DNA from: Coriobacteriaceae bacterium
GTDB taxonomy: Bacteria; Actinomycetota; Coriobacteriia; Coriobacteriales; Coriobacteriaceae
Assembly (NCBI GenBank): GCA_902399975.1
Contig: CABOHA010000001.1
Span: forward strand, 893,397 to 957,396
DNA: 64,000 bases
Direction: 5' to 3'
Each line of letters opens with the position of its first letter. Within the stretch, counting starts at the first letter, position 1. This document shows positions 16,362-25,270 of the stretch, piece after piece. The notes under the pieces were generated by a model that did not search any database, was not told the DNA's origin, and saw only the letters and a program-made list of their open reading frames with translations. A program made the position numbers and the translations under genes.

Positions 16362-16769
16362 CTATTCCCTCTTAAACAGATCCCTCGTGTACACCTTGTC
16401 CGCCACGTCCGTGAGCTCGTCGCTCCAGCGGTTGGCGACGATCACGTCGCAGCCGGCCTTGAAGGCCTCCAGGTCGTGGGTCACCTCGGAGCCGAAGAAC
16501 TCCGGCGCGTCCAGCGTGGGCTCGTAGACCACCACGGGCACGCCCTTGGCCTTCACGCGCTTCATGACGCCCTGGATGGAGCTCGCAATCCTAGCCTTGT
16601 CCTCCTGCTCGGCCTCGAGCTTGCAGGTCTTGTTGTCCACCGTCTCGGGCTTCCAGCGCGAGCGTTCGGGCCACGCGGCGAGCTTCGCCTGCCTCTGGGT
16701 TCTGCTCGCAACGCGCTCGTGGCAGTATGTCTCGTGACGCGGGTTCGCCAGCGGCTCGTCGGCGTCCAA
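16362..16769 (-). pseudogene. Chimera: phage terminase small subunit fragment fused to ugd 3' end
   Basis: 135-codon open frame from a TTG at 16769 that has a strong GGAGGTG upstream. Residues 1-60 ([36 protein letters not shown]) look like a phage terminase small subunit N-terminus. Residues from about 62 ([20 protein letters not shown] to YTRDLFKRE) are the last 73 residues of UDP-glucose dehydrogenase, close to the intact gene at 26879. The switch occurs at about 16587. Nucleotide identity with ugd is complete over roughly 70 nt at 16516-16586. The Rossmann and catalytic parts of Ugd are absent, so no dehydrogenase activity is possible. Confidence 0.8.
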
Positions 16770-16812
16770 GCGTCACCTCCAATCAATCGCGCCCCGCCGC
16801 GAAAAGCGGGGA

Positions 16813-16830
16813 GCCGCCCCGGAGGGCGGC
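16813..16830 (-). terminator. Hairpin downstream of the Panacea-associated membrane gene
   Basis: GCCGCCC and GGGGCGGC form a GC-rich hairpin about 30 nt after the stop at 16862, followed by a second GC-rich hairpin. There is no clear T-run, so termination is only likely. Confidence 0.45.
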
Positions 16831-16861
16831 CCTGATTAGTCGTAGGTGTTTCCGCTTCCTG

Positions 16862-17815
16862 CTAGTTGTAAGCTGGCATAGGGATGAAGAATCTCGCGAA
16901 GACCGCGGCGGCGAGGAAGACGAGGGCGATGAAGTTTGCGATCTTCACGATCTTGGCCAGGTCAGGGCATTCAACTCTGGTCACCTTTCCCAGGAACGAG
17001 AGCAGGATCGCTATCGTGTCGAATAGGAATACTCCTATCACTGTCGCCATCGCGCATAGCCTGTAGATGCTCGCCCTGTCGATGCTCTGCAGGATGGATG
17101 AGGAGAAGGTCAGGCCCGCGACGAAGGCGACGACGATGCCGGTGAACACGCCGAGGACGGACACGTTTTCACGCTGCGCCTCTCTCTTTTCCTCCTCAAT
17201 TCGCTTCAGCGAGTCATCTTCCAGACGTTTGATTTCGCTTTCCGTCTTTTCCTGCTGCTCTTTGATTTGCTCGTCGAGTTGCGTGCTCCTTTCCTCGAAG
17301 GAGCACATCATCTTCATCTGCTCCGTGTAGTGGAGTAGGCGCGTCTTCTCAAGCTCGATGTGGTCGCACAGCTTACGTACACTATCGGCCTGCTCCGAGC
17401 GGGGTCGGTCTTCCAGCATGCTTGTCAGGACCTTGCCCATGTTGTCGGCCAAGCGGCTTACGGGGTATGGGACGTTCGTCGGGTCGAGCTCGCAATCCTT
17501 GTAGTCAAACACGACGTTGCAGACGTCCGAGTATCTATGGCGGAACTTCACCTGCCCGCCGTACAGCTTTTCGAAGAAGGCCTTGACGTCGGCGATGTTT
17601 TCATCCGAGAGGGAGAGGCCTGGGTCGTCGGACGCTAAGGTTTCCAGAAGTTTGGTCAGCGCATCCCTTTTCTGTGTCTCATCGGAGTCCGCCTCGACGT
17701 CGGGAACAATGAGCATCGATTTCTCAAGATAGTCGCCGTTTGCGGCTTGGAGAACGCTCGTCAGAATCTCAAGGGCTCTTTTCATGCCGGCGGGCACTTC
17801 TTGATTCTCAGCCAT
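16862..17815 (-). CDS. Coiled-coil membrane protein partnered with a Panacea antitoxin (putative toxin)
   Basis: 317 aa from the ATG at 17815, which overlaps the stop of the Panacea gene by 8 nt. Residues 1-180 look soluble. A coiled coil follows at about 180-225 (EQIKEQQEKTESEIKRLEDD). Three hydrophobic helices come next: VLGVFTGIVVAFVAGLTF, LCAMATVIGVFLFDTIAILL and IVKIANFIALVFLAAAVFA. No enzyme motif seen. Panacea (DUF4065) antitoxins are known to pair with many unrelated toxins, including membrane-acting ones. A membrane toxin is inferred from the operon; it could instead be a defence effector. Confidence 0.7.
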   Translation of the reverse strand: MAENQEVPAGMKRALEILTSVLQAANGDYLEKSMLIVPDVEADSDETQKRDALTKLLETLASDDPGLSLSDENIADVKAFFEKLYGGQVKFRHRYSDVCNVVFDYKDCELDPTNVPYPVSRLADNMGKVLTSMLEDRPRSEQADSVRKLCDHIELEKTRLLHYTEQMKMMCSFEERSTQLDEQIKEQQEKTESEIKRLEDDSLKRIEEEKREAQRENVSVLGVFTGIVVAFVAGLTFSSSILQSIDRASIYRLCAMATVIGVFLFDTIAILLSFLGKVTRVECPDLAKIVKIANFIALVFLAAAVFARFFIPMPAYN

Positions 17816-18272
17816 TCTGGTCCGCCTTTGCGGCCGCGACGATGAGACCGTTTGGGATGATTCCCTTGTCTTGTCCGCGCCTATTGTAGACCTCATCCCA
17901 CGGGGACCCCTTCGCATGGGAGACCCGTACGAGGTTCCAGGGAGAAAGTCCTCGCAGTTTTTCGATGATGGTGTTGATGAAATCTTCCTGCTCGTCGTTC
18001 TCGAAGCGGACTGCGTCAGGGAAAATCATCTTTATGGGCGAACCGCCGAACTCGGAGAACTTGACGTATACGTCGCGGATGACCGGGCCGTACTGCCATG
18101 CCTCGAACGTGTCGTCGAACAGGGGCGAGTCGTACCCCTTGATGAAAGTTAGTTGCAAGAAGTACAGCATCTTCTGTAGCTGTAGGTTGCTGACCGGCTT
18201 GTTGTCTTTATAGCATTTGTCAACTACGTATTTGGCGATTCCCATGGCGGTGTAGCTTGCGGTCGTGTTCAT
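17808..18272 (-). CDS. Panacea (DUF4065, SocA-like) domain protein, putative antitoxin
   Basis: 154 aa. The ATG at 18272 has AAGGAGGAG upstream and gives a normal N-terminus; a longer frame to 18386 lacks support. Panacea hallmarks: YTAMGIAKYVVDKCYK, LQLQKMLYFLQLTFI, FEAWQYGPVIRDVYVKF. This domain neutralises very diverse toxins and is the only recognisable domain here. It is the first gene of a two-gene operon with the membrane protein. Confidence 0.85.
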   Translation of the reverse strand: MNTTASYTAMGIAKYVVDKCYKDNKPVSNLQLQKMLYFLQLTFIKGYDSPLFDDTFEAWQYGPVIRDVYVKFSEFGGSPIKMIFPDAVRFENDEQEDFINTIIEKLRGLSPWNLVRVSHAKGSPWDEVYNRRGQDKGIIPNGLIVAAAKADQNG

Positions 18273-18340
18273 AATCTCCTCCTTTTGCCCATCATACCAG
18301 TGATGTGCTTCCCATCTGCGCGTATCGCGATAAAAGCATC

Positions 18341-18526
18341 TCAGCTCGCCCGGACAAAAAACGGACGGCCCGGACGGCCCCTCCAACGGGGGGGGGTTCG
18401 GTCTCGGACGCGCCCCCTAGTCTTCCACGGCCCCGGCACCAGGACGACCGGCACGAGCGGCAGAAACGCCACGAGCACGAGCGCCGTGACCGCAATGCCC
18501 AACGCCCATTTCACGTCTTCGCCCAT
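18341..18526 (-). CDS. Short putative membrane protein
   Basis: 61 codons starting MGEDVKWALGIAVTALVLVA, one strong hydrophobic helix followed by a basic tail. An AAGGATG precedes the ATG at weak spacing. A run of eight identical bases (C on this strand) in the second half may cause a frameshift. It lies between the Panacea operon and an IS remnant. Doubtful as a real gene. Confidence 0.3.
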   Translation of the reverse strand: MGEDVKWALGIAVTALVLVAFLPLVPVVLVPGPWKTRGRVRDRTPPRWRGRPGRPFFVRAS

Positions 18527-18705
18527 CACTTCACATCCTTCCGCTCGAACCTGCAGAAGCGCCCACATGCGGCCAAGGTCGCTACCGCGTATCTCGCGGT
18601 CGCAGCACCCCCCCGCTGATGGCGCGGGCGCGCTCCCTGTACACGCCGTCCACGCGTGCCGCTGCGGCGAGCCTGGTTCTGCAGTCGGCGAGCCCGGACT
18701 CGAGC

Positions 18706-19086
18706 TCCCAGCTCGTCACCGATCAGATCGGGGGGGTCTGCCCCAAGGCCGCCGAGGTGCTCGAGAAGGCCGAGGCCGACGCCCTGGGCTACCTGGACTT
18801 CCCCTGCGAGCACCACGTCAGCCTGCGCACCAAGAATGTGCAGGAGCGCACCGACCGCGAGCTCAAGCGCCGCAGCCGCGTCATACAGGTGTTCCCGAGC
18901 AGGAAGTAGCCCATCAGGATGATGGGCGCCGTGTTCGCCGAGATGGACAAGGAGTGGGTCGGCCGCCGCTGGTTCAACGACGACTCCATCGGCAGGGCCG
19001 TCGAGGGCGCCGTCGCCGAGCACGTGGCCAGGTTCATCGCGCTCGTCGTGGCCGACAGCCCGATTCCCGGCGGGAAGGCGGCGTGA
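18706..19086 (+). pseudogene. IS256-family (Mutator-type) transposase, C-terminal remnant
   Basis: Reads KNVQERTDRELKRRSRVIQV, FPSRK, stop, then MMGAVFAEMDKEWVGRRWFN and a normal end at the TGA at 19084-19086. This is the C-terminal part of an IS256-type DDE transposase with an in-frame amber codon at about 18907 and no N-terminal two-thirds. The catalytic Asp residues are lost, so it is inactive. Confidence 0.8.
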
Positions 19087-19632
19087 CATACGCTAGGATG
19101 ACGGCATTCTAGGCGATTCTCGGTTCCTCGGGTCGACTCCGGCTACCCTTGAGAACCGAGACCTACACCAACGATCGCGACACTACCGCACGCTTCGTGC
19201 CATCTGGATTGTTTTGGAAAAGAAAACGCCTCATGCTAGGCGCGTACAGGCTCTTCGTGTCAACGTGTATCAGCCTACCATGGAGCGGCGTTGCAGTGCG
19301 GCATGGAACGGCGTAGCAAAACTGATGCAATAATCAGCGAATAATCACAAGACCGGAATGGGGCCATGGCGACCTTCTTCAAAGGAGAAGGCCGCCATGG
19401 CAAGTCGAAATTCAACTCAGGGATTACTGAGCTCTTCGGAGAGAGTTCACATTCCGAAGACCTAAAGTATCAGTTCGTTAATGTGACCCTTGGAAACTTT
19501 CAAGAGTTGTTCAACGCGGTAGACAGATTGCTCGACGAGAGAGGCATCGTTCTGTCTGCCTATTATTATCCTATTGCTTTGTATGTAGCAGGACGGCCAT
19601 CAGGCAATTATGCACGATGGCCGTCCATTCTA
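19087..19632. other. Intergenic debris between IS256 remnant and IetS-like gene
   Basis: An imperfect inverted repeat (TTCTCGGTTCCTCGGGT near 19114 with ACCCTTGAGAACCGAGA near 19148) could be an IS end or a terminator. An open plus-strand frame begins at 19366, but its 3' half overlaps the subtilase gene antisense and its product resembles nothing; I do not call it. The rest shows no supported feature. Confidence 0.5.
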
Positions 19633-21939
19633 TTAACTCCGTGCCTCAAGACGCGGCTCAATCCTGAGCTTGATTGGCTGCAAGTTGCGATACTCCTGGA
19701 GCGTACTGTTGTAAAGACTGCCATTGTAGCCTGGAGCATCGACCGTCACGACCGCATAGTAACGAGTGAGCGCATCGGGATCGTTATTATTACGGAATAA
19801 GGATTGGAGCGTCAGCTTCGGGTCATACAATGAGCTTGATTTCATGCGCTGTGTCCTGCTAATGACACTGTCCCACTTCATATCGTTGGCTCGTAACTCT
19901 GACTCTTCCCAGTACTTCTTTGCAGGCTTGCTCACCGGCAAGGTTGATGAGGTGTAGCCCTGCAGTTCAAGTTCAGCTGCCTTGATGCGCCCCTCCTCGG
20001 TGGCGAGATTCACCGTATGCCTATAGCTTGTACCTTTGAGCGAGTACGTGTATTTGTTGGCATGAGGAATGAGGGTATCTACTATGCAGCTTGAGGTGTA
20101 TGCATCCGAATCATTGGGATTCGTTTCGCAGACTGCAACGATGGTCCAGCTGATTGTGATAAGCCCCTTCGCCGACTCGATGCCGGGGGCAAATATCGGC
20201 AGCGAGACAAGCTGCTTAGGTCTGAGCATGCCTTGATATAGCGTGGTGACGCGGTTGTCGTCACAGCTCAGACAACTCGATGGATCATCTGGAGCAATGC
20301 CGAAACCGTACTCTTCTCGAACAAAGCTATCACTGTGCTTCGAATTGTGGAGGACCAGAGCCCGGGCGAGATGCTGTGAGATATCCTCGCTTCGCGACAT
20401 CATTCTGCCAAGCTTGTGGACGAGTAAAGGAGATGCAAAGCTGGTACCCGCGCTTGCGCCTAAAGCATTTCCGCTTGAGGCAACCACCACGAATGGCTTG
20501 TTGATGTCCCCTCCATACTCAAGGAGGTCGGGCTTGATTTTGGCACCCTCTCTTCCCGGACCAACACAGCTATACGGAGCGCGTGCCTTCGTACCATCAG
20601 GCAATATACAAAACGCGCCAACTCCGATGCCGTTGACCAGATCCGCTGGTGACTGCACACGATTATCTGGGCTTGGCAAATCGCCGTCATTGCCGGCCGC
20701 AATGCAAAAGAGGGGCGGCTCGGCATCGCGGTTGTACGACAGCACATCAAGCGCATAAGTGAAGCGGCTGATGTCATCGTCGAGAATGGGGCCAGCGGGG
20801 CCAAATGAGAGATTATACAGTTGGATGTCAGGATTATGCCCGACTACGTACTCGATAGCGTCGATCGACTCGTAGAGGTCAATGTCGATGGGATCGCTCG
20901 GTGGCAGCACTCGAAAGCTCTCAACCTTCACCTCGGGCGCAGGAAGGACGTCACCAGCTCCCTTACCAGAAAGCTCGCCATGCAGCACGGCTCCGCATAC
21001 ACCCGTTCCATGGTCGATGCCGTCTTGGTCGGGCAGCGATGCAACGGCATCATGCGCATTGACATAGCCGGAGAGGAGCGGGACATTGGGATTGCATCCA
21101 CCATCGAAGACGCCGACGGTTACAGGTGGGACATTCTGGGCCGCAGCAACCTGCGGTGCTGGTGCGCTCATCGCGCTCCGTATCGGCTCGAAGGCGATTC
21201 TTCCCATCGGGTGAACCGTGCGCAGCGGGTTGATTCTCGCTGCTGCCATAGTAGCTTCCCTGCTCAACTGTGCGGCGATGAATGTAACGCCGTCTTTGTA
21301 TGACCGTACCTCGATTTCGTCACGACCGAGTCCTGCTGCCTTGCAGAACAGGTCTACGGCATCCTCGGCGCTTTCTTGGAGCGGATGAAGCACGGCTTCG
21401 ACCAGGCCCTCTTTCCATTCCGCATCGAAGCCAAGTATCTTTTCGCCCGGCTCAAGCAGGTCGAAGGAACGGATGGACATTACCTCGTTGCGCCATGCGT
21501 CCGATTCGTTTGACCCGGTGCGAAGCGCGTTTTCAAAATCGGCAAGACCCTTTGAGGTCGTGCGCAGGAAGTAGAGCTTTGCGAACTCGAGCTGCTCTCC
21601 TGCATCTTCGTCATTACTGTTCTTCTGAGGTTGCACGTTGCCTGTCTTGTATCTCCTGCCGCCGATGACTTGCAACTCGTCCGAAGAGGTGAGCACCGAC
21701 GAGGGTGCATAGGACTTTGCTTCGAACTTGGGCTCCATACGTATACAGACCACCTTTTCCTCGAGGTAGGAATCAGGGTCGGTCTGCATCTGCCTGGACA
21801 CAGCGCCGATATTAGCAAGGAGGCGGTTCCTAGCCTCTTCGTACTCGTGTGGCCGTGGCTTGGAACCTCCACCGGTTTTCTTCTGAACTGGCTGAGCATA
21901 TGATTCGCCGTGAGCAAGGATTGGCAGCGGGTCGGACAT
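19633..21939 (-). CDS. ietS: S8 subtilisin-like serine protease, IetS-like
   Basis: 768 aa. Catalytic triad in order: Asp279 (VGVFDGG), His310 (DHGTGVCGAVLHG), Ser500 (GTSFASP), with the oxyanion Asn417 (IAAGNDGD). No signal peptide, so intracellular. A long N-terminal region (1-270) and a 260-residue C-terminal region are additional. The preceding gene encodes an AAA ATPase and ends 3 nt upstream. AAA ATPase plus subtilase is the IetAS arrangement, reported both as a plasmid-stability toxin-antitoxin system and as antiphage defence. The ribosome-binding site GAAGGAGG lies inside the end of the ATPase gene. Confidence 0.85.
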   Translation of the reverse strand: MSDPLPILAHGESYAQPVQKKTGGGSKPRPHEYEEARNRLLANIGAVSRQMQTDPDSYLEEKVVCIRMEPKFEAKSYAPSSVLTSSDELQVIGGRRYKTGNVQPQKNSNDEDAGEQLEFAKLYFLRTTSKGLADFENALRTGSNESDAWRNEVMSIRSFDLLEPGEKILGFDAEWKEGLVEAVLHPLQESAEDAVDLFCKAAGLGRDEIEVRSYKDGVTFIAAQLSREATMAAARINPLRTVHPMGRIAFEPIRSAMSAPAPQVAAAQNVPPVTVGVFDGGCNPNVPLLSGYVNAHDAVASLPDQDGIDHGTGVCGAVLHGELSGKGAGDVLPAPEVKVESFRVLPPSDPIDIDLYESIDAIEYVVGHNPDIQLYNLSFGPAGPILDDDISRFTYALDVLSYNRDAEPPLFCIAAGNDGDLPSPDNRVQSPADLVNGIGVGAFCILPDGTKARAPYSCVGPGREGAKIKPDLLEYGGDINKPFVVVASSGNALGASAGTSFASPLLVHKLGRMMSRSEDISQHLARALVLHNSKHSDSFVREEYGFGIAPDDPSSCLSCDDNRVTTLYQGMLRPKQLVSLPIFAPGIESAKGLITISWTIVAVCETNPNDSDAYTSSCIVDTLIPHANKYTYSLKGTSYRHTVNLATEEGRIKAAELELQGYTSSTLPVSKPAKKYWEESELRANDMKWDSVISRTQRMKSSSLYDPKLTLQSLFRNNNDPDALTRYYAVVTVDAPGYNGSLYNSTLQEYRNLQPIKLRIEPRLEARS

Positions 21940-21942
21940 GGC

Positions 21943-23040
21943 TTATGCCTCCTTCATGTAGCGGGAGACCGTCGAGGCGCCGACTCCGACGATCCGCGCA
22001 ATGTCTCGCACGGTAAGGGCTGGGTTAATTTCTCTGAGTTTTATGCACGCCTCACTCTTCTCCTGCTTCGTTTGAGGTTTGCATTTGGAGTACAGCTCGC
22101 TCAGAGAAATGATCTCTATGCTCTCGCCCGGATTCATCACTGATTGGCGCTTAATGTGCTCGCAAAGCTTGCAAATGTCTGCGGCGCTCATGCCCGCGCT
22201 CTTCTCGACCATGAGGAAGAGCATCTCTTGCGAGAGCGTGAAGCGGTCGCTGGGCAAGTGTCTCTCGAAGAGTCGCATGCGTTCGTTCTCCTCGGGAAGC
22301 GGCACCTCTATAACTCTGTCGAAGCGCCGCCAAATCGCCCTATCCAACAACTCCGGATGATTTGTAGCTGCAAGCACGATGCTGCCCTTAGGGCATGTCT
22401 CGATTTCTTTGAGAAGAACGTTCACTAGGCGCTTCAATTCGCCGAGGTCACCCTCGTCATCACGCCGCTTCGCAATTGCGTCGAACTCGTCCAGGAAGAG
22501 CACCGCAGGCTGTGCGCGGACATAGTCGAAGACGCTCTTGATGTTTTGTCCGGATCGACCGAGATAGCTGGATATCGAAGTTGCGAGGTCGAGCGTTATG
22601 AGCGGAAGAGCGAGCTTGTATGCAAGCCAGTTGGCCGCGTATGTCTTACCCACGCCCGGAGCGCCAATGAAGAGGATACTGTTCGAGGGTTCGATCCCAT
22701 CCTCGAAAAACCGCTGAATCAGACCTCTTTCCTTGAGAAAGTCGGCAAGCTCTTTTGTGGTTGCAGCATCAAGAATGGGGTCCGGTAGCTCGATTGGCTC
22801 TATGAACTCTACGAGAGAGAAGCGGGTCTCTCGGTCGATCGGTAGCGGGTTTATCTCGGCTGCACGGGTAGCCTCGCTTCTCATGTCAGATGCTGCAAGC
22901 GCCCCAGCGATCTCCGAAGCGAGATCAGGACGATCACGTCTCAGCTTGCGGGACACCGTGAGCGAGACTGACTCTACGAGTCTTCTGTCATTCTCTAAAC
23001 AGGCTCTCACCAGCCTAGGTATGTAGTCTATTGCCTCCAT
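21943..23040 (-). CDS. ietA: AAA+ ATPase with C-terminal helix-turn-helix, IetA-like
   Basis: 365 aa from the ATG at 23040, chosen because GAGGAAA precedes it; a start 12 codons upstream lacks a binding site. Walker A GAPGVGKTY (126-134), Walker B VLFLDEFD (180-187), sensor AATN and an arginine-finger region RRFDR are intact. The last 24 residues (LTVRDIARIVGVGASTVSRY) form a resolvase-type helix-turn-helix. It may recognise DNA or autoregulate, and I do not know whether it is typical of IetA proteins. The neighbour is the subtilase gene 3 nt downstream. Confidence 0.85.
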   Translation of the reverse strand: MEAIDYIPRLVRACLENDRRLVESVSLTVSRKLRRDRPDLASEIAGALAASDMRSEATRAAEINPLPIDRETRFSLVEFIEPIELPDPILDAATTKELADFLKERGLIQRFFEDGIEPSNSILFIGAPGVGKTYAANWLAYKLALPLITLDLATSISSYLGRSGQNIKSVFDYVRAQPAVLFLDEFDAIAKRRDDEGDLGELKRLVNVLLKEIETCPKGSIVLAATNHPELLDRAIWRRFDRVIEVPLPEENERMRLFERHLPSDRFTLSQEMLFLMVEKSAGMSAADICKLCEHIKRQSVMNPGESIEIISLSELYSKCKPQTKQEKSEACIKLREINPALTVRDIARIVGVGASTVSRYMKEA

Positions 23041-23113
23041 ATACCATTTCCTCTCTATTGCGGAAATTTGGAACATGCTTAGGATAGCAGATTTACAGCT
23101 GCTACCTTATAGA

Positions 23114-23150
23114 TTGTGCTAAAGCTTTGAGCTCTTCGAAAGTGGCACAA
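23114..23150 (-). promoter_or_regulatory. Dyad upstream of ietAS-like operon, possible operator
   Basis: TTGTGC (23114-23119) and GCACAA (23145-23150) form an inverted repeat enclosing a smaller CTTTGAGCTC/CGAAAG dyad, 75-110 nt upstream of the ATPase start. The minus strand also has TATAAG nearby as a possible -10. It could be bound by the ATPase's own HTH. Confidence 0.4.
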
Positions 23151-23324
23151 TACTAAATGTGATTTAGTTCGAGTTGACTACGCTCTTGTGACAGAGAAAT
23201 ACCCTGCTCCTAACATGCATTCGGGCGGGCTCCTGCCTGCGTGATTCACGAAAGTGGTTCCCATGAAGGAGGACACCGATGTGGGCAGGCGACGGAGACG
23301 CAGCAGCACCCGCAAGGGTAAACA

Positions 23325-23803
23325 GACGAACAAGTGCAGCATGCGGAAGAAGAAGTTGCCGCCACCGACGATGGCCCCGACGAGTTCAAGGTCCTTCTCG
23401 CCAAGCAAGAGGTACGTATCAAGGAGCTTGAGGGCCAGGTGGCCGAGGCCGCCAAGACCGCAGAGGCAGCCGATGCCCTACGCGGCGTGATCGAGCAGGT
23501 GAAGGCCCGGGCGGCAGACGAGCGCGCAGAGTAGGAGCTGCGGCTGGCAGGCCGTACGCAATGTGAAGGCGGCCAAGGCGCTGCCGGACGGCCACGACGG
23601 CGACGCCTCTGTGTTCAAGGAGGTGAAGCCTTGGCTGTTCTATGGCGGCAAGGCTGGCGGTGTCCAGGGCGGCACGACCGGGCTTTCCAACGCGGGGGTG
23701 GCAACCGACGAGAAGCGGCTCAACAAGCACTAGCGCGAGGTCGCCTTACTCGTGGAATTGGGAGGATTCAACATGGCTGACAACAGCATTGTCAGTGCCG
23801 ACT
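23325..23803 (+). pseudogene. Phage scaffold-like protein plus start of a capsid gene, degenerate
   Basis: A coiled-coil stretch VRIKELEGQVAEAAKTAEAA ends in a stop at about 23534. After a frameshift it resumes as VRNVKAAKALPDGHDGD and WLFYGGKAGGVQGGTTGLSN to TDEKRLNKH. This is the usual C-terminus of phage scaffold/DUF4355-type proteins. About 25 nt on, after a GGGAGG site, a frame starts MADNSIVSAD and is cut off, resembling the start of a major capsid gene. At least one stop and one frameshift make it inactive; it is prophage debris. Confidence 0.65.
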
Positions 23804-23810
23804 GAATTTA

Positions 23811-24938
23811 CCCACATGGGGCTACAAACAACTTGCGGAGGAAATCGGCGACCCGTCGGGCTGCATGGCGGTAGGCATGGAGGGGACGACGTCGTATGGC
23901 GCCGGTCTATGCTCCTACCTCATGGAACGCGGCTATGACGTCTTCGAAGTACTTCGCCCCAAGAGGGAAAAGAGGCGAGTCGGAGAGGGCAAAACCGATG
24001 GCATCGACGCCGAGCACGCCGCCCGCGCGGTGGCTGCCGGAAAGGGCATAGTGCCGAAGTCCCACAACGAGTGGGTTGAGGGCTTGCGCGCCCTTACGGT
24101 GGCGAGATCCATACACGTCAACACCATGACCAGCGTATCCAACGCCATAGGCTCCCTCTTGGTGTCGGCCCCGGAGCGGGTCAGGACCAAATACCGGCCG
24201 CTCAAGGGAGCGAGCCTGTACAGGAAACTGGGGTCTTGCCGCCCGAATGCGGAAGACGACGTCGCCGGGCCGCTGCTTGCGTCCCTGAGGGCGCTCGCCA
24301 GGACCTGGCTGGAGCTCGATGAGAAAGCAGGCCAATTGGAGGGCGCCATGCATCGGCTCATCGAGGCCAATGCGCCAGCCCTCTTGCAGGTGAAGGGGTG
24401 CGGCACCGTCAACGCCGCGGAACTCGCGATCGCCGCGGGCGACAACCCGGAGCGCATCCCGAGCGAGGCAAGTTTCGCTTCGATCTGCGGCGTGTCCCCC
24501 ATTCCCGCCTCCAGCGGAAAGACCGACAGGCACAGGCTCAACCGCGGCGGGAACAGGCAGGCCAATAAAGCTCTCCACATGATTGCCGTAAGCAGGATGA
24601 GCGGGGACGAGAGAACGCTCGCCTACATGGCAAAGCGCAAGTCCGACGGCAAGACGAAGCGAGAGGCCATGCGCTGCCTAAAGAGATTCATAGCCAGGGA
24701 GGTTTACTCGACGTTGCGGCACCCCATGAGGCTGAAGTACGCCCGGGGCGAGGAACTTGCGGCGATGAGAAAATCGCTCAGCCTGACCCAGCAGCAGATT
24801 GCCCGAGAGCTTAACGTGCCGAATGTAAGACTCAGCGAAATAGAAAGAGACATATGCCCCCACGAGGAAATCAGACGCGAATACGACCGCTACCTGAATG
24901 CCAAAATGTCGGCCAGTAAAGGACTTGACAGCCCATAG
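23811..24938 (+). pseudogene. IS110-family transposase, N-terminally truncated
   Basis: Readable from PTWGYKQLAEEIGDPSG; an ATG at 23865 opens a 357-codon frame. VGMEGTTSYGAGLCSYL and KTDGIDAEHAARA belong to the DEDD domain, and the IS116/110/902 domain follows (LLQVKGCGTVNAAELAIAAG, ASICGVSP, GGNRQANKALHMIAVSRM). The segment with the first catalytic Asp is missing and is replaced by phage capsid sequence, so DEDD activity is lost. The C-terminal 70 residues (LSLTQQQIARELNVPNVRLS) look like an added helix-turn-helix, unusual for the family. Confidence 0.8.
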
Positions 24939-24955
24939 GAGCGTCATTCGGGACG

Positions 24956-25160
24956 CTACCCTGTAAGTGACACGTCGGACTCCCTGGTGGAGTGGCGGTT
25001 GCGCGGCCCGGAGGGCATGGGCGGGTGCGCCACTCGCTCTCCAGCCAGGAACACCTCGACCGTCGACTCGGTCACCCTGATGTTGACCTCCCTTCCGACG
25101 AGCAGGTGGCTCACCGAGCAGCAGTTCCACCTGTAGGAGACACACACGACCTTGAGGCGT
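24956..25160 (-). pseudogene. IS21-family transposase (IstA) C-terminal fragment
   Basis: The minus strand reads SYRWNCCSVSHLLVGREVNI then RVTESTVEVFLAGERVAHPP, matching the strand-rich C-terminal domain of IstA (typically YSVPxxLVGxxVxVR and TVEVFxxGxRVA). No catalytic DDE part is present. It abuts a ugd fragment at about 25141. Confidence 0.7.
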
Positions 25161-25256
25161 TCAAGAGGGGTGCCACGTGATTGTCACCAAACGTTGGGCA
25201 ACGAGCTCGCGGACGTTGCGGACAAGGTGTAGACTCGCAATTTGTTTAAGAGACTA
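25145..25256 (+). pseudogene. Second, decayed copy of the ugd 3' end (inverted)
   Basis: Plus-strand reading across three frames gives HDLEAFKRG, then CHVIVTKRW, then [10 protein letters not shown], stop, TRNLFKRL. This matches residues about 383-419 of the intact UDP-glucose dehydrogenase ([10 protein letters not shown] to YTRDLFKRD). At least two frameshifts and one stop are present. It is in opposite orientation to ugd. Confidence 0.75.
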
Positions 25257-25270
25257 GAAGGGAAGGCCTT

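Noticed and set aside
19366..19800. Plus-strand open frame of 144 codons
   Set aside because: Its second half lies antisense over the end of the subtilase gene and the product resembles nothing known.
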